The notes: generated by a model from the letters alone, not told the origin. DNA of 64,000 nt from Petrimonas sulfuriphila (GCA_038561985.1 CP073276.1:1116001-1180000), one strand, 5' to 3'. Positions 1 through 12,640 are shown, counted from the stretch's first letter. Numbers and translations are program-made.

Positions 1-141
1 GGTGGAGATTTAACGCATTTAAAGAAAATCTCCGCACTGATGGACAAGATTATCTCCTTTTAAAAAAGCAGAATACAACCAAGCACCTATCCCTATCCGT
101 AATGAAGAGATAACGGAAGATCTAAAAAAAGTAGCATAAAC
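1..141 (+). pseudogene. 3' remnant of an upstream gene, apparently frameshifted
   Basis: From position 1 one frame reads an ordinary-looking peptide (GGDLTHLKKISALMDKIIS) to a TAA at 61-63. Skipping one T of the TTTT run at 58-61 continues into a second open stretch (KKAEYNQAPIPIRNEEITED and onward) that stops at about 141. Together they look like the C-terminus of one protein interrupted by a +1 insertion in a homopolymer. The window cuts the gene, so its family cannot be named. A sequencing error or chance open frames are both possible. Confidence 0.3.
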
Positions 142-176
142 ACTGATCGATCGCGTTTTTATATCACAAGTTTTTG

Positions 177-184
177 TAAATTTG
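177..184 (+). promoter_or_regulatory. Candidate -7 promoter box TAAATTTG
   Basis: The octamer matches the Bacteroidetes -7 consensus TAnnTTTG and would place a transcript start near 190, about 55 nt before the oxidoreductase start at 244. No good -33 TTTG lies at the usual distance, so this is a weak call. Confidence 0.35.
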
Positions 185-243
185 AAGTGTAAATCGTGCA
201 GAAAAATATACCGGCAAAACAACTTATACCTAAATTACATCAT

Positions 244-1584
244 ATGCAAAACAGACGCGAGTTTCTAAAAAAAATGGCCATAGGCACTGTTGCCTTGAAT
301 TCGGCCACTTCCCTGCTCCATGCAGCAGGAAGCAAACCAGCCAAAAACGTGAAATTATCGGTATCACCCAACTCTTTTATCAATATCGGCCTGATCGGCA
401 AGGGAGGCATGGGAACCTCAGACACCCTTACCGCATTAACGGTTAAAGGCGTTAAGCTTGTTGGGGTTTGTGACTTGTACGATAAACGGTTAAAAGATGC
501 CAAGGCGCAATGGGGAAATGAAATTTTCGTTACGAAAGATTACCGGGAAATTCTTCTGCGGAAAGATATCGACGCGGTAATTATTGCTACTCCCGACCAT
601 TGGCATCAGCCGATTGCCATTGAAGCGATGAAGGCCGGGAAACACATCTATTGCGAAAAACCAGTCATCCATAAGCTGGCAGAAGGAAAAGGCCTGATCG
701 AAGCGCAGAAAAAAAGCGGAGTCCTTTTCCAGGTAGGCAGTCAGGGTATGGCCTCTTTGGGGAACAGAGCAGCCCGGTTGCTGATTCGGCAGGGAATTAT
801 CGGAGCGGTTAATTTTGTTGACGGGCAGTTCACTTCAGCTCCGGGCATGCTAAATGCCTTTACCGCACCCGATGATGCCTCTGAAGAAACAATCTGGTGG
901 AGCCGTTTTCTGGGAAACGCGCCTAAAATCCCATTCAACCCCCACCATTTTTTTGAATGGAGAAACTGGAAAGATTATGGTACGGGCATAGCAGGAGACC
1001 TGTTTGTACATGTCCTCTCAAGCATTCACTATATCATGGATGCAAAAGGCCCGGAAAAGGTATATACCACCGGAGGAATACATCACTATACCGACGGTTC
1101 ACGAGATACGCCCGATATCATGCTGGGATATTTCGATTATCCCGACAGGAATAACACAGGAGCTTTTACGGTGCAGCTGGGAGCCAATTATGTGGATGGC
1201 GTATCCAAAAAGTGGGGAAGCATGGATTTCAGGATTGTCGGCTCAAAAGGTTCATTGGACGTGGGCTGGGATAAAATTGTACTGAAAACAACCGGGGATG
1301 TCAATACCAAAGATTTTGAAGCATTGGGGGAATTGGGACAGGAGTTTGATGCTCCCCGGAAAGTATCCTCCCGTGAGTATGTTTTCAATGCGAAAAAAGG
1401 GTACAAAGGAGGACATTATGACCATCATTTCAATTTTTTCAATGGAATCAGGAACAATACACCGTTGACGGCAGACGTCCTCTTCGCAGTCAGAACTGCA
1501 GCACCTGCACTGCTGAGTTACGAAAGCTATTTACGCAACGAAGCAATCAAATGGGATGCTCAGAAACTCAAAATAAGAAAATAG
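244..1584 (+). CDS. Gfo/Idh/MocA family oxidoreductase with Tat signal
   Basis: Probable NAD(P)-dependent oxidoreductase of the Gfo/Idh/MocA family acting on a sugar or sugar derivative. The start at 244 is chosen over an in-frame start at 196 because the protein then opens with a twin-arginine signal (NRREFLKKMAIGTVAL), implying folded export to the periplasm. A Rossmann fold follows (IGLIGKGGMG near residue 48) with the family EKP motif (CEKPVIHK near residue 140) that carries the usual catalytic lysine, then the C-terminal alpha/beta domain. Length (about 446 aa) fits the family. Many exported members in Bacteroidota sit in glycan loci, as here ahead of a GH2 operon. Some relatives are GH109 enzymes; the sequence alone does not show whether this is a dehydrogenase or a glycosidase. 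The substrate is unknown. Confidence 0.85.
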   Translation: MQNRREFLKKMAIGTVALNSATSLLHAAGSKPAKNVKLSVSPNSFINIGLIGKGGMGTSDTLTALTVKGVKLVGVCDLYDKRLKDAKAQWGNEIFVTKDYREILLRKDIDAVIIATPDHWHQPIAIEAMKAGKHIYCEKPVIHKLAEGKGLIEAQKKSGVLFQVGSQGMASLGNRAARLLIRQGIIGAVNFVDGQFTSAPGMLNAFTAPDDASEETIWWSRFLGNAPKIPFNPHHFFEWRNWKDYGTGIAGDLFVHVLSSIHYIMDAKGPEKVYTTGGIHHYTDGSRDTPDIMLGYFDYPDRNNTGAFTVQLGANYVDGVSKKWGSMDFRIVGSKGSLDVGWDKIVLKTTGDVNTKDFEALGELGQEFDAPRKVSSREYVFNAKKGYKGGHYDHHFNFFNGIRNNTPLTADVLFAVRTAAPALLSYESYLRNEAIKWDAQKLKIRK

Positions 1585-1588
1585 ATAA

Positions 1589-4936
<3,348 letters not shown>

Positions 4937-4966
4937 CTATCTTTGGCATTAAACTACAAAAGAGAT

Positions 4967-6748
4967 ATGAGAATCGCGAAAATAATTTCCCGGTATGCCC
5001 TCGGTGTTTTTCTAGGGTTACCGGTCCTTACAGCTGTGGCGTGTAACAACAACCGTCCGGAAAAAGAGTGCATCACCTTCGAAGAGATGAAAGACCCCAC
5101 CAACGACACCCTGTCCGACTGGTCGCACGTAACTGCGGGATTGCACGCCTCGTTCATCTCTGTTGATGACAAACTGCCCAAATCCGTGGCACCGGAGATC
5201 ACCCTCGTCAACAACGTGAAAATTTCCGGATGGAAAGGCGAGAAAGTGTCCGCCCAACTGCTGCTCTGGACTGCCGAGGATATCGACCAGGTAGAGTACG
5301 CGTTTAACGACTTCAAGACTGAAGGGAACAGCCTGCCCGCATCTGTAGCACAAGCCCGGTTCGTCCGTTATGTCATGACCGATGAGTTCGGCCCGGGCTG
5401 CGGGCACCGCCAACCGGGCGACTTCCCTGCTTCGCTGGCGCCGGACATGCTGGATAACCTGGAATGCTTTAACCTGGATGCAAAAACCGTCAGGCCGCTA
5501 TGGATCACCTTTGACATCCCTTCCGATGTTACGGCCGGAAACTACAAGGGAGAACTTACCATCTACGCCCGGGGCCAGTCACCCCATAATTTCGAGATCG
5601 AACTGGAAATCGTTGACCGGCTGTTGCCCGAGCCGTCAGAATGGAGCTACCACCTCGACCTGTGGCAGCACCCGTCAGCCGTAGCCCGTGTACACAACCT
5701 GGAGCTGTGGAGCGACGCCCATTTCGAGAAAATGAAACCGTTGATGCAGATGCTGGCCGATGCGGGACAAAAAGTGATTACTGCTACCCTGAACAAGGAC
5801 CCCTGGAACAACCAGTGCTTTGATGCGTATGCCGACATGATTGTCTGGACGAAGAACAAAGACCGGAGCTGGAGTTTCGACTATACCGTTTTCGACCGTT
5901 GGGTACAGTTCATGATGGATCTGGGCATCAATAAGATGATCAACTGCTACTCTCTCCTTACCTGGAATAACCAGCTGCACTACAACGATATGGAGAAAGG
6001 CGAGCTGGTTACCGTAGAGCTGAAGGCGCAGTCGAAAGAGTATGAAGAGCTGTGGGGAGTGTTCCTGAAAGACTTTACCCGTCACCTCCGGGAAAAGGGA
6101 TGGCTGGAAAAGACCAATATCGCGATGGACGAACGTGGGCCTGCCGATATGAAGGCAGCCCTTAGAGTGTTGGAACTCTATGCACCCGAGCTGGGTGTTT
6201 CGCTTGCGGATAATCACAAGAGTTACCGCGAATATCCGTGGATAAAAGATATTTGCGTGGGTGCCGGCAACAAGGTAAGCCGTGAAGAGATCGAGGCACG
6301 AAGAGCAAAAGGGCTTATCACCACTTACTACGTCTGTTGTGCCGATAAATTTCCCAACATGTTTACTTTCTCCCCTTCGGCAGAATCGGTATACGCAGCC
6401 TGGTATGCGGCTGCCCTCGATTTAGACGGATTCCTGCGCTGGGCCTATAACTCCTGGGTAGAGAACCCGCTGACCGACTCCCGTTTCCGGACCTGGCCGG
6501 CAGGAGACACCTATTTCGTGTATCCCGATGCCCGAAGCTCCATCCGGTTTGAACGACTGGTGGAAGGGATTCAGGACGCGGAAAAAATCCGGGTACTGCG
6601 GAAAAAGTACACCGGAGAGAACACGCCCGAATCCCTGAAGAAGCTGGCGCAGCTAGAAGAGGCGATTGCCGGGTTCGGCACGCTGGAACCTTCAAGCGAC
6701 TGGCAGAAGAGATTGAGCGACGCCAAGAGGTTGCTGAACACGCTTTAG
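4967..6748 (+). CDS. DUF4091-type glycoside hydrolase-like lipoprotein
   Basis: A 593-aa lipoprotein. The ATG at 4967 is preferred over a TTG at 4943 because it starts a lipoprotein signal with a lipobox ending TAVAC (Cys 26). The central part resembles a TIM-barrel glycosidase, and the C-terminus carries the pattern I associate with DUF4091 (a WAYNSW segment, then FRTWPAGDTYFVYPD, then SIRFERLVEGIQDAEKIR). Such proteins are common in Bacteroidota glycan loci and are suspected glycosidases; their reaction is not established. It lies 30 nt after the beta-galactosidase and 14 nt before a sulfatase, so it is probably co-expressed and works on the same glycan. The domain name is from memory of the family, not a search. 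Confidence 0.75.
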   Translation: MRIAKIISRYALGVFLGLPVLTAVACNNNRPEKECITFEEMKDPTNDTLSDWSHVTAGLHASFISVDDKLPKSVAPEITLVNNVKISGWKGEKVSAQLLLWTAEDIDQVEYAFNDFKTEGNSLPASVAQARFVRYVMTDEFGPGCGHRQPGDFPASLAPDMLDNLECFNLDAKTVRPLWITFDIPSDVTAGNYKGELTIYARGQSPHNFEIELEIVDRLLPEPSEWSYHLDLWQHPSAVARVHNLELWSDAHFEKMKPLMQMLADAGQKVITATLNKDPWNNQCFDAYADMIVWTKNKDRSWSFDYTVFDRWVQFMMDLGINKMINCYSLLTWNNQLHYNDMEKGELVTVELKAQSKEYEELWGVFLKDFTRHLREKGWLEKTNIAMDERGPADMKAALRVLELYAPELGVSLADNHKSYREYPWIKDICVGAGNKVSREEIEARRAKGLITTYYVCCADKFPNMFTFSPSAESVYAAWYAAALDLDGFLRWAYNSWVENPLTDSRFRTWPAGDTYFVYPDARSSIRFERLVEGIQDAEKIRVLRKKYTGENTPESLKKLAQLEEAIAGFGTLEPSSDWQKRLSDAKRLLNTL

Positions 6749-6762
6749 AACGTGACGTAAAA

Positions 6763-8352
6763 ATGAAAAAGTACAACACGGTAATCCGCACAACGTGGGC
6801 CGGCATCGGCTCACTGGCCCTGCTGACCGCCTGCCAAAATAAAAACGAGGAGCCCCGGCAGCCGAACATTATTTACATCATGAGCGACGACCATGCCTAT
6901 CAGGCAATCAGCGCTTACGGATACGGACTCAACCGGACACCCAATATCGACCGGCTGGCGAAGGAAGGTGCCCTGTTTACCCGATCGACCGTCACCAACT
7001 CCATCAGCGCCCCGAGTAGGGCTGTATTACTAACGGGCAAGCACAGTTTTGTCAATGGCAAGGTGGACAACGTGCAGCCGTTCGACTGGGACCAGCCCAA
7101 CTTCCCGAAGCTCATGCAGGCCAACGGCTACCAGACAGCCATGATCGGTAAGATACACCTCGACGGTATCCCCCAGGGATTTGACTTCTCCATGGTGTTG
7201 CCCGGACAAGGCCAGTACTACAATCCCGACTTCCTGATCAACGGAAAGAAGATCCGAAAGGAAGGGTACTGCACCGATATCATCACCGAAGCTACCCTCG
7301 ACTGGCTGAAAAACAAACGGGATCCCGGGAAGCCGTTCTGCGTGCTCTATCACCAGAAAGCACCGCATCGTAACTGGCAGCCGGCACCGGAGTACCTCAA
7401 CCTCTTCGACGACGTCACCTTTGAGCCCCCCTCCACTTTCTTCGACAATTACGAAGGGCGGGGAAGGGCCGCAAAGGAGCAGGAGATGCAGGTCCACGGG
7501 CATGCTACGTGGGGGCACGATTTTAAAATGATCGTGGATCCGCAGGGCGACAGCACCGGATTTCACCGTGAGCTCGAGCGGTTTACGCCGCAGCAACGCG
7601 AAAAGTGGCTGGCAGCCTATACACCCAAAAACGAAGCGTTCAAAGCCAGTTACCCCCACCTCACCGACGAACAGATTGCCCGATGGAAGTACAACCGGTA
7701 CATCAAAGATTACCTGCGCACCATCCAATCGGTGGATGACGGCGTGGGCCAGCTACTCGACTACCTGGAAGAGGCCGGGTTGTCGGAAAACACTATTGTG
7801 GTGTACACCTCCGACCAGGGATTTTACCTGGGCGAACACGGGTGGTTCGACAAGCGGTTCATGTATGAAGAATCGTTCCGGACACCGTTATTGATCCGCT
7901 ATCCCAAAGAGATCAGGCCCGGCACCGTTGTCGACAAACTTGTTCAGAACCTCGATTTTGCACCTACCCTCCTCGATTATGCCGGCATCACTCCACCGGA
8001 AGAGATGCAAGGGGAAACGTTCCGGGAGCTGGTTGCCGGAAAAACCGACGAGTGGCGCGACGCGGTCTATTACACCTATTACGAGTATCCTTCGGTACAC
8101 ATGGTGAAGCGCCATTACGGCGTGGCTACTGAACGATACAAGCTGATGCATTTCTATTACGACATCGATGAATGGGAACTGTACGACCTGCACACGGATC
8201 CGATGGAGTTGAGGAATGTCTACAACGATCCCGGTTATGCCGGTGTGCGCGAAACGATGCACAAGAAACTGGAGGAGCTGCGGAGACAGTACGGGGATAG
8301 CGATGAGCTGGACAAAAAGTTTCTGAAAGAATACCTCGAGCATCAAAATTAA
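6763..8352 (+). CDS. S1-type sulfatase, Ser-type, lipoprotein
   Basis: Formylglycine-dependent sulfatase (529 aa) that hydrolyses sulfate esters from sugars. It has a lipobox ending LLTAC (Cys 24), the first metal-binding pair in IMSDDHA, and the maturation motif SAPSR at residues 82-86, a serine-type version that needs a radical-SAM maturase (anSME); no maturase gene lies in this window. Further metal ligands are in the SDQGFYLGEHGWF segment. The C-terminus (YDLHTDPMELRNVYNDP) is the usual sulfatase subdomain. Its stop codon overlaps the next possible ATG (TAATG at 8350-8354). Position in the GH2 operon suggests it desulfates the same galactose-containing glycan. The exact S1 subfamily and sulfate position cannot be told by eye. 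Confidence 0.9.
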   Translation: MKKYNTVIRTTWAGIGSLALLTACQNKNEEPRQPNIIYIMSDDHAYQAISAYGYGLNRTPNIDRLAKEGALFTRSTVTNSISAPSRAVLLTGKHSFVNGKVDNVQPFDWDQPNFPKLMQANGYQTAMIGKIHLDGIPQGFDFSMVLPGQGQYYNPDFLINGKKIRKEGYCTDIITEATLDWLKNKRDPGKPFCVLYHQKAPHRNWQPAPEYLNLFDDVTFEPPSTFFDNYEGRGRAAKEQEMQVHGHATWGHDFKMIVDPQGDSTGFHRELERFTPQQREKWLAAYTPKNEAFKASYPHLTDEQIARWKYNRYIKDYLRTIQSVDDGVGQLLDYLEEAGLSENTIVVYTSDQGFYLGEHGWFDKRFMYEESFRTPLLIRYPKEIRPGTVVDKLVQNLDFAPTLLDYAGITPPEEMQGETFRELVAGKTDEWRDAVYYTYYEYPSVHMVKRHYGVATERYKLMHFYYDIDEWELYDLHTDPMELRNVYNDPGYAGVRETMHKKLEELRRQYGDSDELDKKFLKEYLEHQN

Positions 8353-8357
8353 TGCAT

Positions 8358-10244
8358 ATGAAAACAACGATCCTTTTACTGATCTTCTTCCTCACCCTCT
8401 TTCACAGCGGGGCACAACCCGTTTCTCTGCAGGAGGGCAACCGATTTCCCCAGAGGGAAAACACCCGCAGGATCATGAGTTACAACATCCACCACGGCAG
8501 GGGAATGGACGACACAGTCGATATCGAACGCATCGGAAAACTGATCCTCGCTGTCAACCCGGAAGTGGTCGGCCTGCAGGAGGTGGACAGCATGACGAAC
8601 AGGAGCGGCAACATCGATATTATCCGGCTGCTCTCCGAGCAGACCGGGATGTACGCTACCTTCGGCTACTCGATCCTGCACGACGGAGGAAAATACGGCA
8701 ACGGCATGCTGACTCGGGAAAAACCGGCGGCGGTGAAGAAAATCGACCTGCCCGGAGCCACTGAAGCCCGCACAGCGCTCATCGTAGAACTTGAAAAGTA
8801 TGTGGTGGTCAACACCCACCTTTCCCTCACCGGGGAAGAGCGACTGCAATCGGTAAAAATCATCACCGAAGCCGTGAGCGGCTACAACAAACCGGTCTTC
8901 CTGATCGGGGATTTGAACGCAACCCCCGACTCGGCCCCCATCGAATTCCTGAGAAAAGGATGGCAGATACTTTCCAACCCCAAACAACCCACCTCACCCT
9001 CAGTCAATCCGCTCAACACGATCGATTATATATTTGGATACACAGCCAAAGGAGAGACCTACGCCAGGTACAAGGCCGAGGTGGTGGATGAACCGGTGGC
9101 ATCCGACCACCGTCCCCTGTTCGCCGATATACGCCTCAAGACACCTGCATCGGAGGTGATGCGTACCATCCCTTACCTGCAAAATCCGGGAAGCGACGAG
9201 ATGACCGTTATGTGGCTTACCCATGTTCCGGCGCGAAGCTGGGTGGAATACGGTACCGACAGTACCCGCCTGCAACGGGTGCGCCCCTTCCTCGAAGGAG
9301 TGATGGTAGCAAACAACAAGATCCACCGCGTACACCTGAGCGGCCTCCGCCCTGGCACGAAGTACTATTACCGGGTTGTCTCGCAGGAAATCACCCGCTA
9401 TTCCAGTTACTATAAGGAGTTCGGTGATACGGTCCGGTCCGACCTGAAAACGTTTACCACCTGGAACGATAAAGCGCGGGATTTCCGGGTTATCGTCTAC
9501 AACGACCTCCACAGCAACATGACGATGTTCCACAAGTTGCACGCGCTGGTAGAGGAGAAGCCGTACGATCTGGTTATCTTCAACGGCGATTGCTTCGATG
9601 ACGTGGAAGTCGAGGGAGATATCGTGAACCGGCTGCTCGCCTACACGCCCCGCATTAAAAGCGATGAGGTGCCCTCCGTCTTTATTCGGGGGAACCACGA
9701 AACACGGGGCGAATACTCCCTACACCTGTGGGATTACCTCGGGAGAATGAGAGGCCGTTCCTACAGTGCTTTTTCCCTGGGGGACACCCGCTTTGTCCTT
9801 CTTGACTGCGGGGAAGACAAACCCGACAGCCACGAGGTCTATTACGGCATGAACGACTTCACGCAACACCGGATCGATCAGGCCAACTTTCTGAAAGAGG
9901 AACTGGAGTCCGGAGCCTTTACCCAAGCAACCAAACGGATACTGATCCACCACATTCCCATTTTCGGGGTGAACCCCGGCAGCTTTTCGCCCTGCTCCGA
10001 CCTCTGGATACCGGTACTGAAAGGTGCACCGTTCGATATCTCCCTCAATGCCCATACTCACCGCTTCCGGGTGATCGAGAAAGGCGAAGTGGGAAATAAC
10101 TTTCCCGTCATCATCGGAGGAGGGAACAAGGAGCCCGATGGCACGGTGATGGTCCTCGAGAAGAAAGGTGACAGGCTGACCGTTGAAGTGATCAATGCCT
10201 CGGGGGAGAGATTGCTGAAAAGAGTGCTCCCGGTAACCGACTAG
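8358..10244 (+). CDS. Exported two-domain phosphatase: EEP domain fused to a purple-acid-phosphatase-like domain
   Basis: A 628-aa secreted protein (ATGs at 8352 and 8358; the second gives the cleaner signal peptide MKTTILLLIFFLTLF). Residues about 35-270 form an endonuclease/exonuclease/phosphatase domain with MSYNIHHGRG, GLQEVDSM, IGDLNATPDS and SDHRP motifs. An Fn3-like region typical of purple acid phosphatases follows (WLTHVPARSWVEYG, LRPGTKYYYRV). The C-terminal metallophosphatase domain shows NDLHSN, FNGDCFDD, RGNHETRG, HHIPIF and NAHTHR metal-binding motifs. Each half is a complete catalytic domain, so two phosphoester bonds could be cut by one chain. It lies between two sulfatases in an operon with at most a 12-nt gap on each side. 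The substrate is unknown; possibilities are phosphate-decorated glycans or phosphate scavenging. Confidence 0.85.
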   Translation: MKTTILLLIFFLTLFHSGAQPVSLQEGNRFPQRENTRRIMSYNIHHGRGMDDTVDIERIGKLILAVNPEVVGLQEVDSMTNRSGNIDIIRLLSEQTGMYATFGYSILHDGGKYGNGMLTREKPAAVKKIDLPGATEARTALIVELEKYVVVNTHLSLTGEERLQSVKIITEAVSGYNKPVFLIGDLNATPDSAPIEFLRKGWQILSNPKQPTSPSVNPLNTIDYIFGYTAKGETYARYKAEVVDEPVASDHRPLFADIRLKTPASEVMRTIPYLQNPGSDEMTVMWLTHVPARSWVEYGTDSTRLQRVRPFLEGVMVANNKIHRVHLSGLRPGTKYYYRVVSQEITRYSSYYKEFGDTVRSDLKTFTTWNDKARDFRVIVYNDLHSNMTMFHKLHALVEEKPYDLVIFNGDCFDDVEVEGDIVNRLLAYTPRIKSDEVPSVFIRGNHETRGEYSLHLWDYLGRMRGRSYSAFSLGDTRFVLLDCGEDKPDSHEVYYGMNDFTQHRIDQANFLKEELESGAFTQATKRILIHHIPIFGVNPGSFSPCSDLWIPVLKGAPFDISLNAHTHRFRVIEKGEVGNNFPVIIGGGNKEPDGTVMVLEKKGDRLTVEVINASGERLLKRVLPVTD

Positions 10245-10256
10245 ACAGACATGACT

Positions 10257-11969
10257 ATGAAAAATCATCAAAAACTGTTGCTGGGTGTATTGCCGGCAAC
10301 CCTGGGGAGCATCCTACCTGCAGCATCCCAACCGGAAAAAGATCAAGCCGGGGCAAACCGGCCCAATATCCTGTGGATCTCTACCGAAGATTTCAGCCCC
10401 CACCTGGGGTGTTACGGCGATGAACTGGCCAGGACCCCCAACATAGACCGGCTGGCAGCAGAGGGAATACGTTATACCCATGTGTTTACAACTGCAGCAA
10501 TCAGCGCTCCCTGCAGAGCCGGCATCATAACGGGCATGTATCAGACCTCCATCGGATGCATGCACATGAGAACAACGAGCTATCGCCGCTCCGTTGAGAA
10601 CCCCGTTGAGTTCACAGCGGTCCCCCCGCATTACGTCAAAGCTTTTACCGAATACCTAAGGGCAGGCGGATACTATTGCACCAACAATAGCAAGACCGAC
10701 TATCAGTTTGCCAAAGATCCTGTGCCGGAAAGCATCTGGGATGAGTGCGGCAATCAGGCCCACTACAAAAACCGCCCGGAAAAAGACCAACCTTTCTTCG
10801 CAGTCTTCAACTATACGGGAACCCACGAGAGCCAGAACTGGGACATTTCACGGGTGAAGACCAATCCCGACAAGGTGAAGGTTCCTCCTTACTATCCCGA
10901 TACCGACATTGTCCGGCGCAACCTTGCCAGGATGTACGACAATACCGCTCGACTCGATTCGGTCGTAGGCAGGCTGCTGGACGAACTGGAGAAAGAGGGG
11001 TTGGCGGACAATACCGTAGTCTTTTTCTGGGGAGATCACGGCGACGGACTCCCCCGGGCCAAAAGGTGGTTGTACGATTCAGGGTTAAACATCCCGCTAA
11101 TCATCCGTTTTCCCGGCAGGCGGGATGCGGGATCGGTCAACGACGACCTGATCTCGGCCATCGATCTCGGCCCGACGGTTCTCTCGCTTAGCGGCATCCC
11201 CGTCCCCGTTCACATGCAGGGATTGCCCTTTCTGGGGCCACAGGCCGGAGCCCCCAGGGAGTATGTCTTCGCAGCACGCGATCGGGTGGATGAGTCGTAC
11301 GACATGATGCGCTCCGTCCGCAACAAGAAATACCTCTACATCCAAAACTACTACCCCAATGAGCCTTTCGCTATTTGGGTTCCCTACCTCAACCGGATGC
11401 CGATCATGCAGGAAGTGATGCGCCTCAATGCGGAAGGCAAGCTGACCGTTCACCAGAAAAAATGGATGGCAGACAGCCGGCCGCCGGAAGAGCTCTACGA
11501 TGTGGAGGCTGACCCTTTCCAATTGAACAACCTGGCCGAAAACCCGGAATACAGGGGAGTGCTCGATGAGATGCGCCTCCAACAAAAGCGGTGGAGAGAG
11601 GAAACCAACGACATGGGGTTACTCAACGAGTCGGAAATGATTGAGCAAATGTGGCCTGGCGGGAAACAACCGGTAACGGATAAGCCCTACTTCGTTGTGA
11701 ATGCGGAAGAGGACCGGGGATTGAAAAACTACCGGGAAGGAGGGACCTACACACTCCCGATGTCCTTGTCGTTCTATTGCCCCACACAAGGTTCTTCCAT
11801 AGTGTATACTACAGAAGAAGGCGATTCTCCTCGCTGGAAGCTGTATGCCGGGAGTCTCAGGCTGACAGAGGGGACGCATACCATCCGGGTAAAGGCCGTC
11901 AGGTACGGATACAGATCCAGTGAAGAACTGACGGGAAAATTTACGATTTTACCTCGTAGAAACCCCTGA
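10257..11969 (+). CDS. S1-type sulfatase with C-terminal beta-sandwich
   Basis: Second sulfatase of the operon (about 570 aa; ATGs at 10251 and 10257, the latter MKNHQKLLLG giving a plain signal peptide). The N-terminal metal site is STEDFSPHLGCYG. The maturation motif is SAPCR around residues 83-87, again serine-type, with Cys instead of Ser at the fourth position. Other ligands are in FFWGDHGDG. Residues beyond about 490 form an extra domain (PMSLSFYCPTQGSSIVYTTE, then HTIRVKAVRYGYRSSE) that resembles the chitobiase C-terminal/Fn3-associated beta-sandwich and may help bind the glycan. It diverges strongly from the first sulfatase and probably removes sulfate at another position. It ends 10 nt from the convergent HAD gene. 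Confidence 0.9.
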   Translation: MKNHQKLLLGVLPATLGSILPAASQPEKDQAGANRPNILWISTEDFSPHLGCYGDELARTPNIDRLAAEGIRYTHVFTTAAISAPCRAGIITGMYQTSIGCMHMRTTSYRRSVENPVEFTAVPPHYVKAFTEYLRAGGYYCTNNSKTDYQFAKDPVPESIWDECGNQAHYKNRPEKDQPFFAVFNYTGTHESQNWDISRVKTNPDKVKVPPYYPDTDIVRRNLARMYDNTARLDSVVGRLLDELEKEGLADNTVVFFWGDHGDGLPRAKRWLYDSGLNIPLIIRFPGRRDAGSVNDDLISAIDLGPTVLSLSGIPVPVHMQGLPFLGPQAGAPREYVFAARDRVDESYDMMRSVRNKKYLYIQNYYPNEPFAIWVPYLNRMPIMQEVMRLNAEGKLTVHQKKWMADSRPPEELYDVEADPFQLNNLAENPEYRGVLDEMRLQQKRWREETNDMGLLNESEMIEQMWPGGKQPVTDKPYFVVNAEEDRGLKNYREGGTYTLPMSLSFYCPTQGSSIVYTTEEGDSPRWKLYAGSLRLTEGTHTIRVKAVRYGYRSSEELTGKFTILPRRNP

Positions 11970-11979
11970 GCATCCCTTT

Positions 11980-12408
11980 TCACCTTTTAAGCCATCCCAT
12001 GAACCCCTTCTTTTCTTTCTTTGCGGGAACAGGAGTATTGCTTATAAAGGCTTCAAACGAGCACTCTCCCCTCACGGTAGCTTGCACCGCCCCGTAGATT
12101 ATTCCCCAATCGGGGAGTCCTCCTAAATTACGATCATCGATAAACAAATCTGCCTTTAATTTGCGAGGAGAGGCTTCCCGGTTTTCTTCGGGATAATTCG
12201 CGTTTGCTGCAAAAAAGTAAATGCCGTTTTGTTCGCAATAATCAATGGCTTCCTGTAACAACTGCCCTTCGCGTACCGTCCAGAGAAGGAGCCGGTGTCC
12301 GTCGTTGTGAAGCATGCGAAGGGTCTCGATGGCAAAAGGAATGGGTCTCCCTATTTTTGGATAAGCGTGCTCAACAATGGTCCCGTCAAAATCAACCGCA
12401 ATAATCAT
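11980..12408 (-). CDS. HAD-superfamily hydrolase, BT0820-like
   Basis: Small 142-aa HAD hydrolase. Motif I is at the very N-terminus (AVDFDGTIVEHAYP, the DxDGT nucleophile), motif II is LLLWTVREG, and the acidic motif near the end is LFIDDRNLGG. There is no large cap domain, so it is probably a phosphatase of small phosphoesters in the cytoplasm. It resembles compact HAD proteins common in Bacteroides (BT0820 type), a match from memory. Its start lies about 120 nt from the left end of the integrative element, so before integration this gene stood just downstream of the tRNA gene on the same strand. Confidence 0.85.
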   Translation of the reverse strand: MIIAVDFDGTIVEHAYPKIGRPIPFAIETLRMLHNDGHRLLLWTVREGQLLQEAIDYCEQNGIYFFAANANYPEENREASPRKLKADLFIDDRNLGGLPDWGIIYGAVQATVRGECSFEAFISNTPVPAKKEKKGFMGWLKR

Positions 12409-12473
12409 GTCAACCGTTTCTTAATTTTAACGGTAAATATACACATTCTTTTTTTCCCTTCTGTTTTTTTGGC

Positions 12474-12514
12474 ATAAAATGAAAACCTCCGGTACGTACT
12501 GGACGTTCCGGAGG
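12474..12514 (-). terminator. Original rho-independent terminator of the tRNA gene, displaced by the element
   Basis: On the minus strand an 11-bp interrupted stem (CCTCCGG and ACGT arms with their complements, 12486-12514) is followed by TTTTCATTTTAT. It stands 14 nt from the 13-bp tRNA fragment at 12529-12541. If the element were removed, this hairpin would sit directly behind the 3' end of the tRNA at 20282-20355. It therefore looks like the native tRNA terminator, now 7.8 kb away from its gene. Confidence 0.7.
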
Positions 12515-12528
12515 AAATTTCGAGGGCT

Positions 12529-12541
12529 GTGGTCCCACTTG
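12529..12541. repeat. Left attachment site (att) core
   Basis: GTGGTCCCACTTG repeats exactly the last bases of the tRNA at 20281-20293. It is embedded in an imperfect palindrome, TGTGGT-N9-ACCACA (12528-12548), the kind of arrangement seen at core-type integrase sites. The following TTGAACCA also occurs in the tRNA, but there 6 nt further on. The adjacent displaced terminator marks the chromosome side of the junction. Confidence 0.75.
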
Positions 12542-12640
12542 AACCACAACCATAGAACAAGAGAGAAAAATAAAACATTTAAAAACAATATAACTGGCAC
12601 AAATATAATGTATTAAATAAAATAATGAATTAATCTAATA

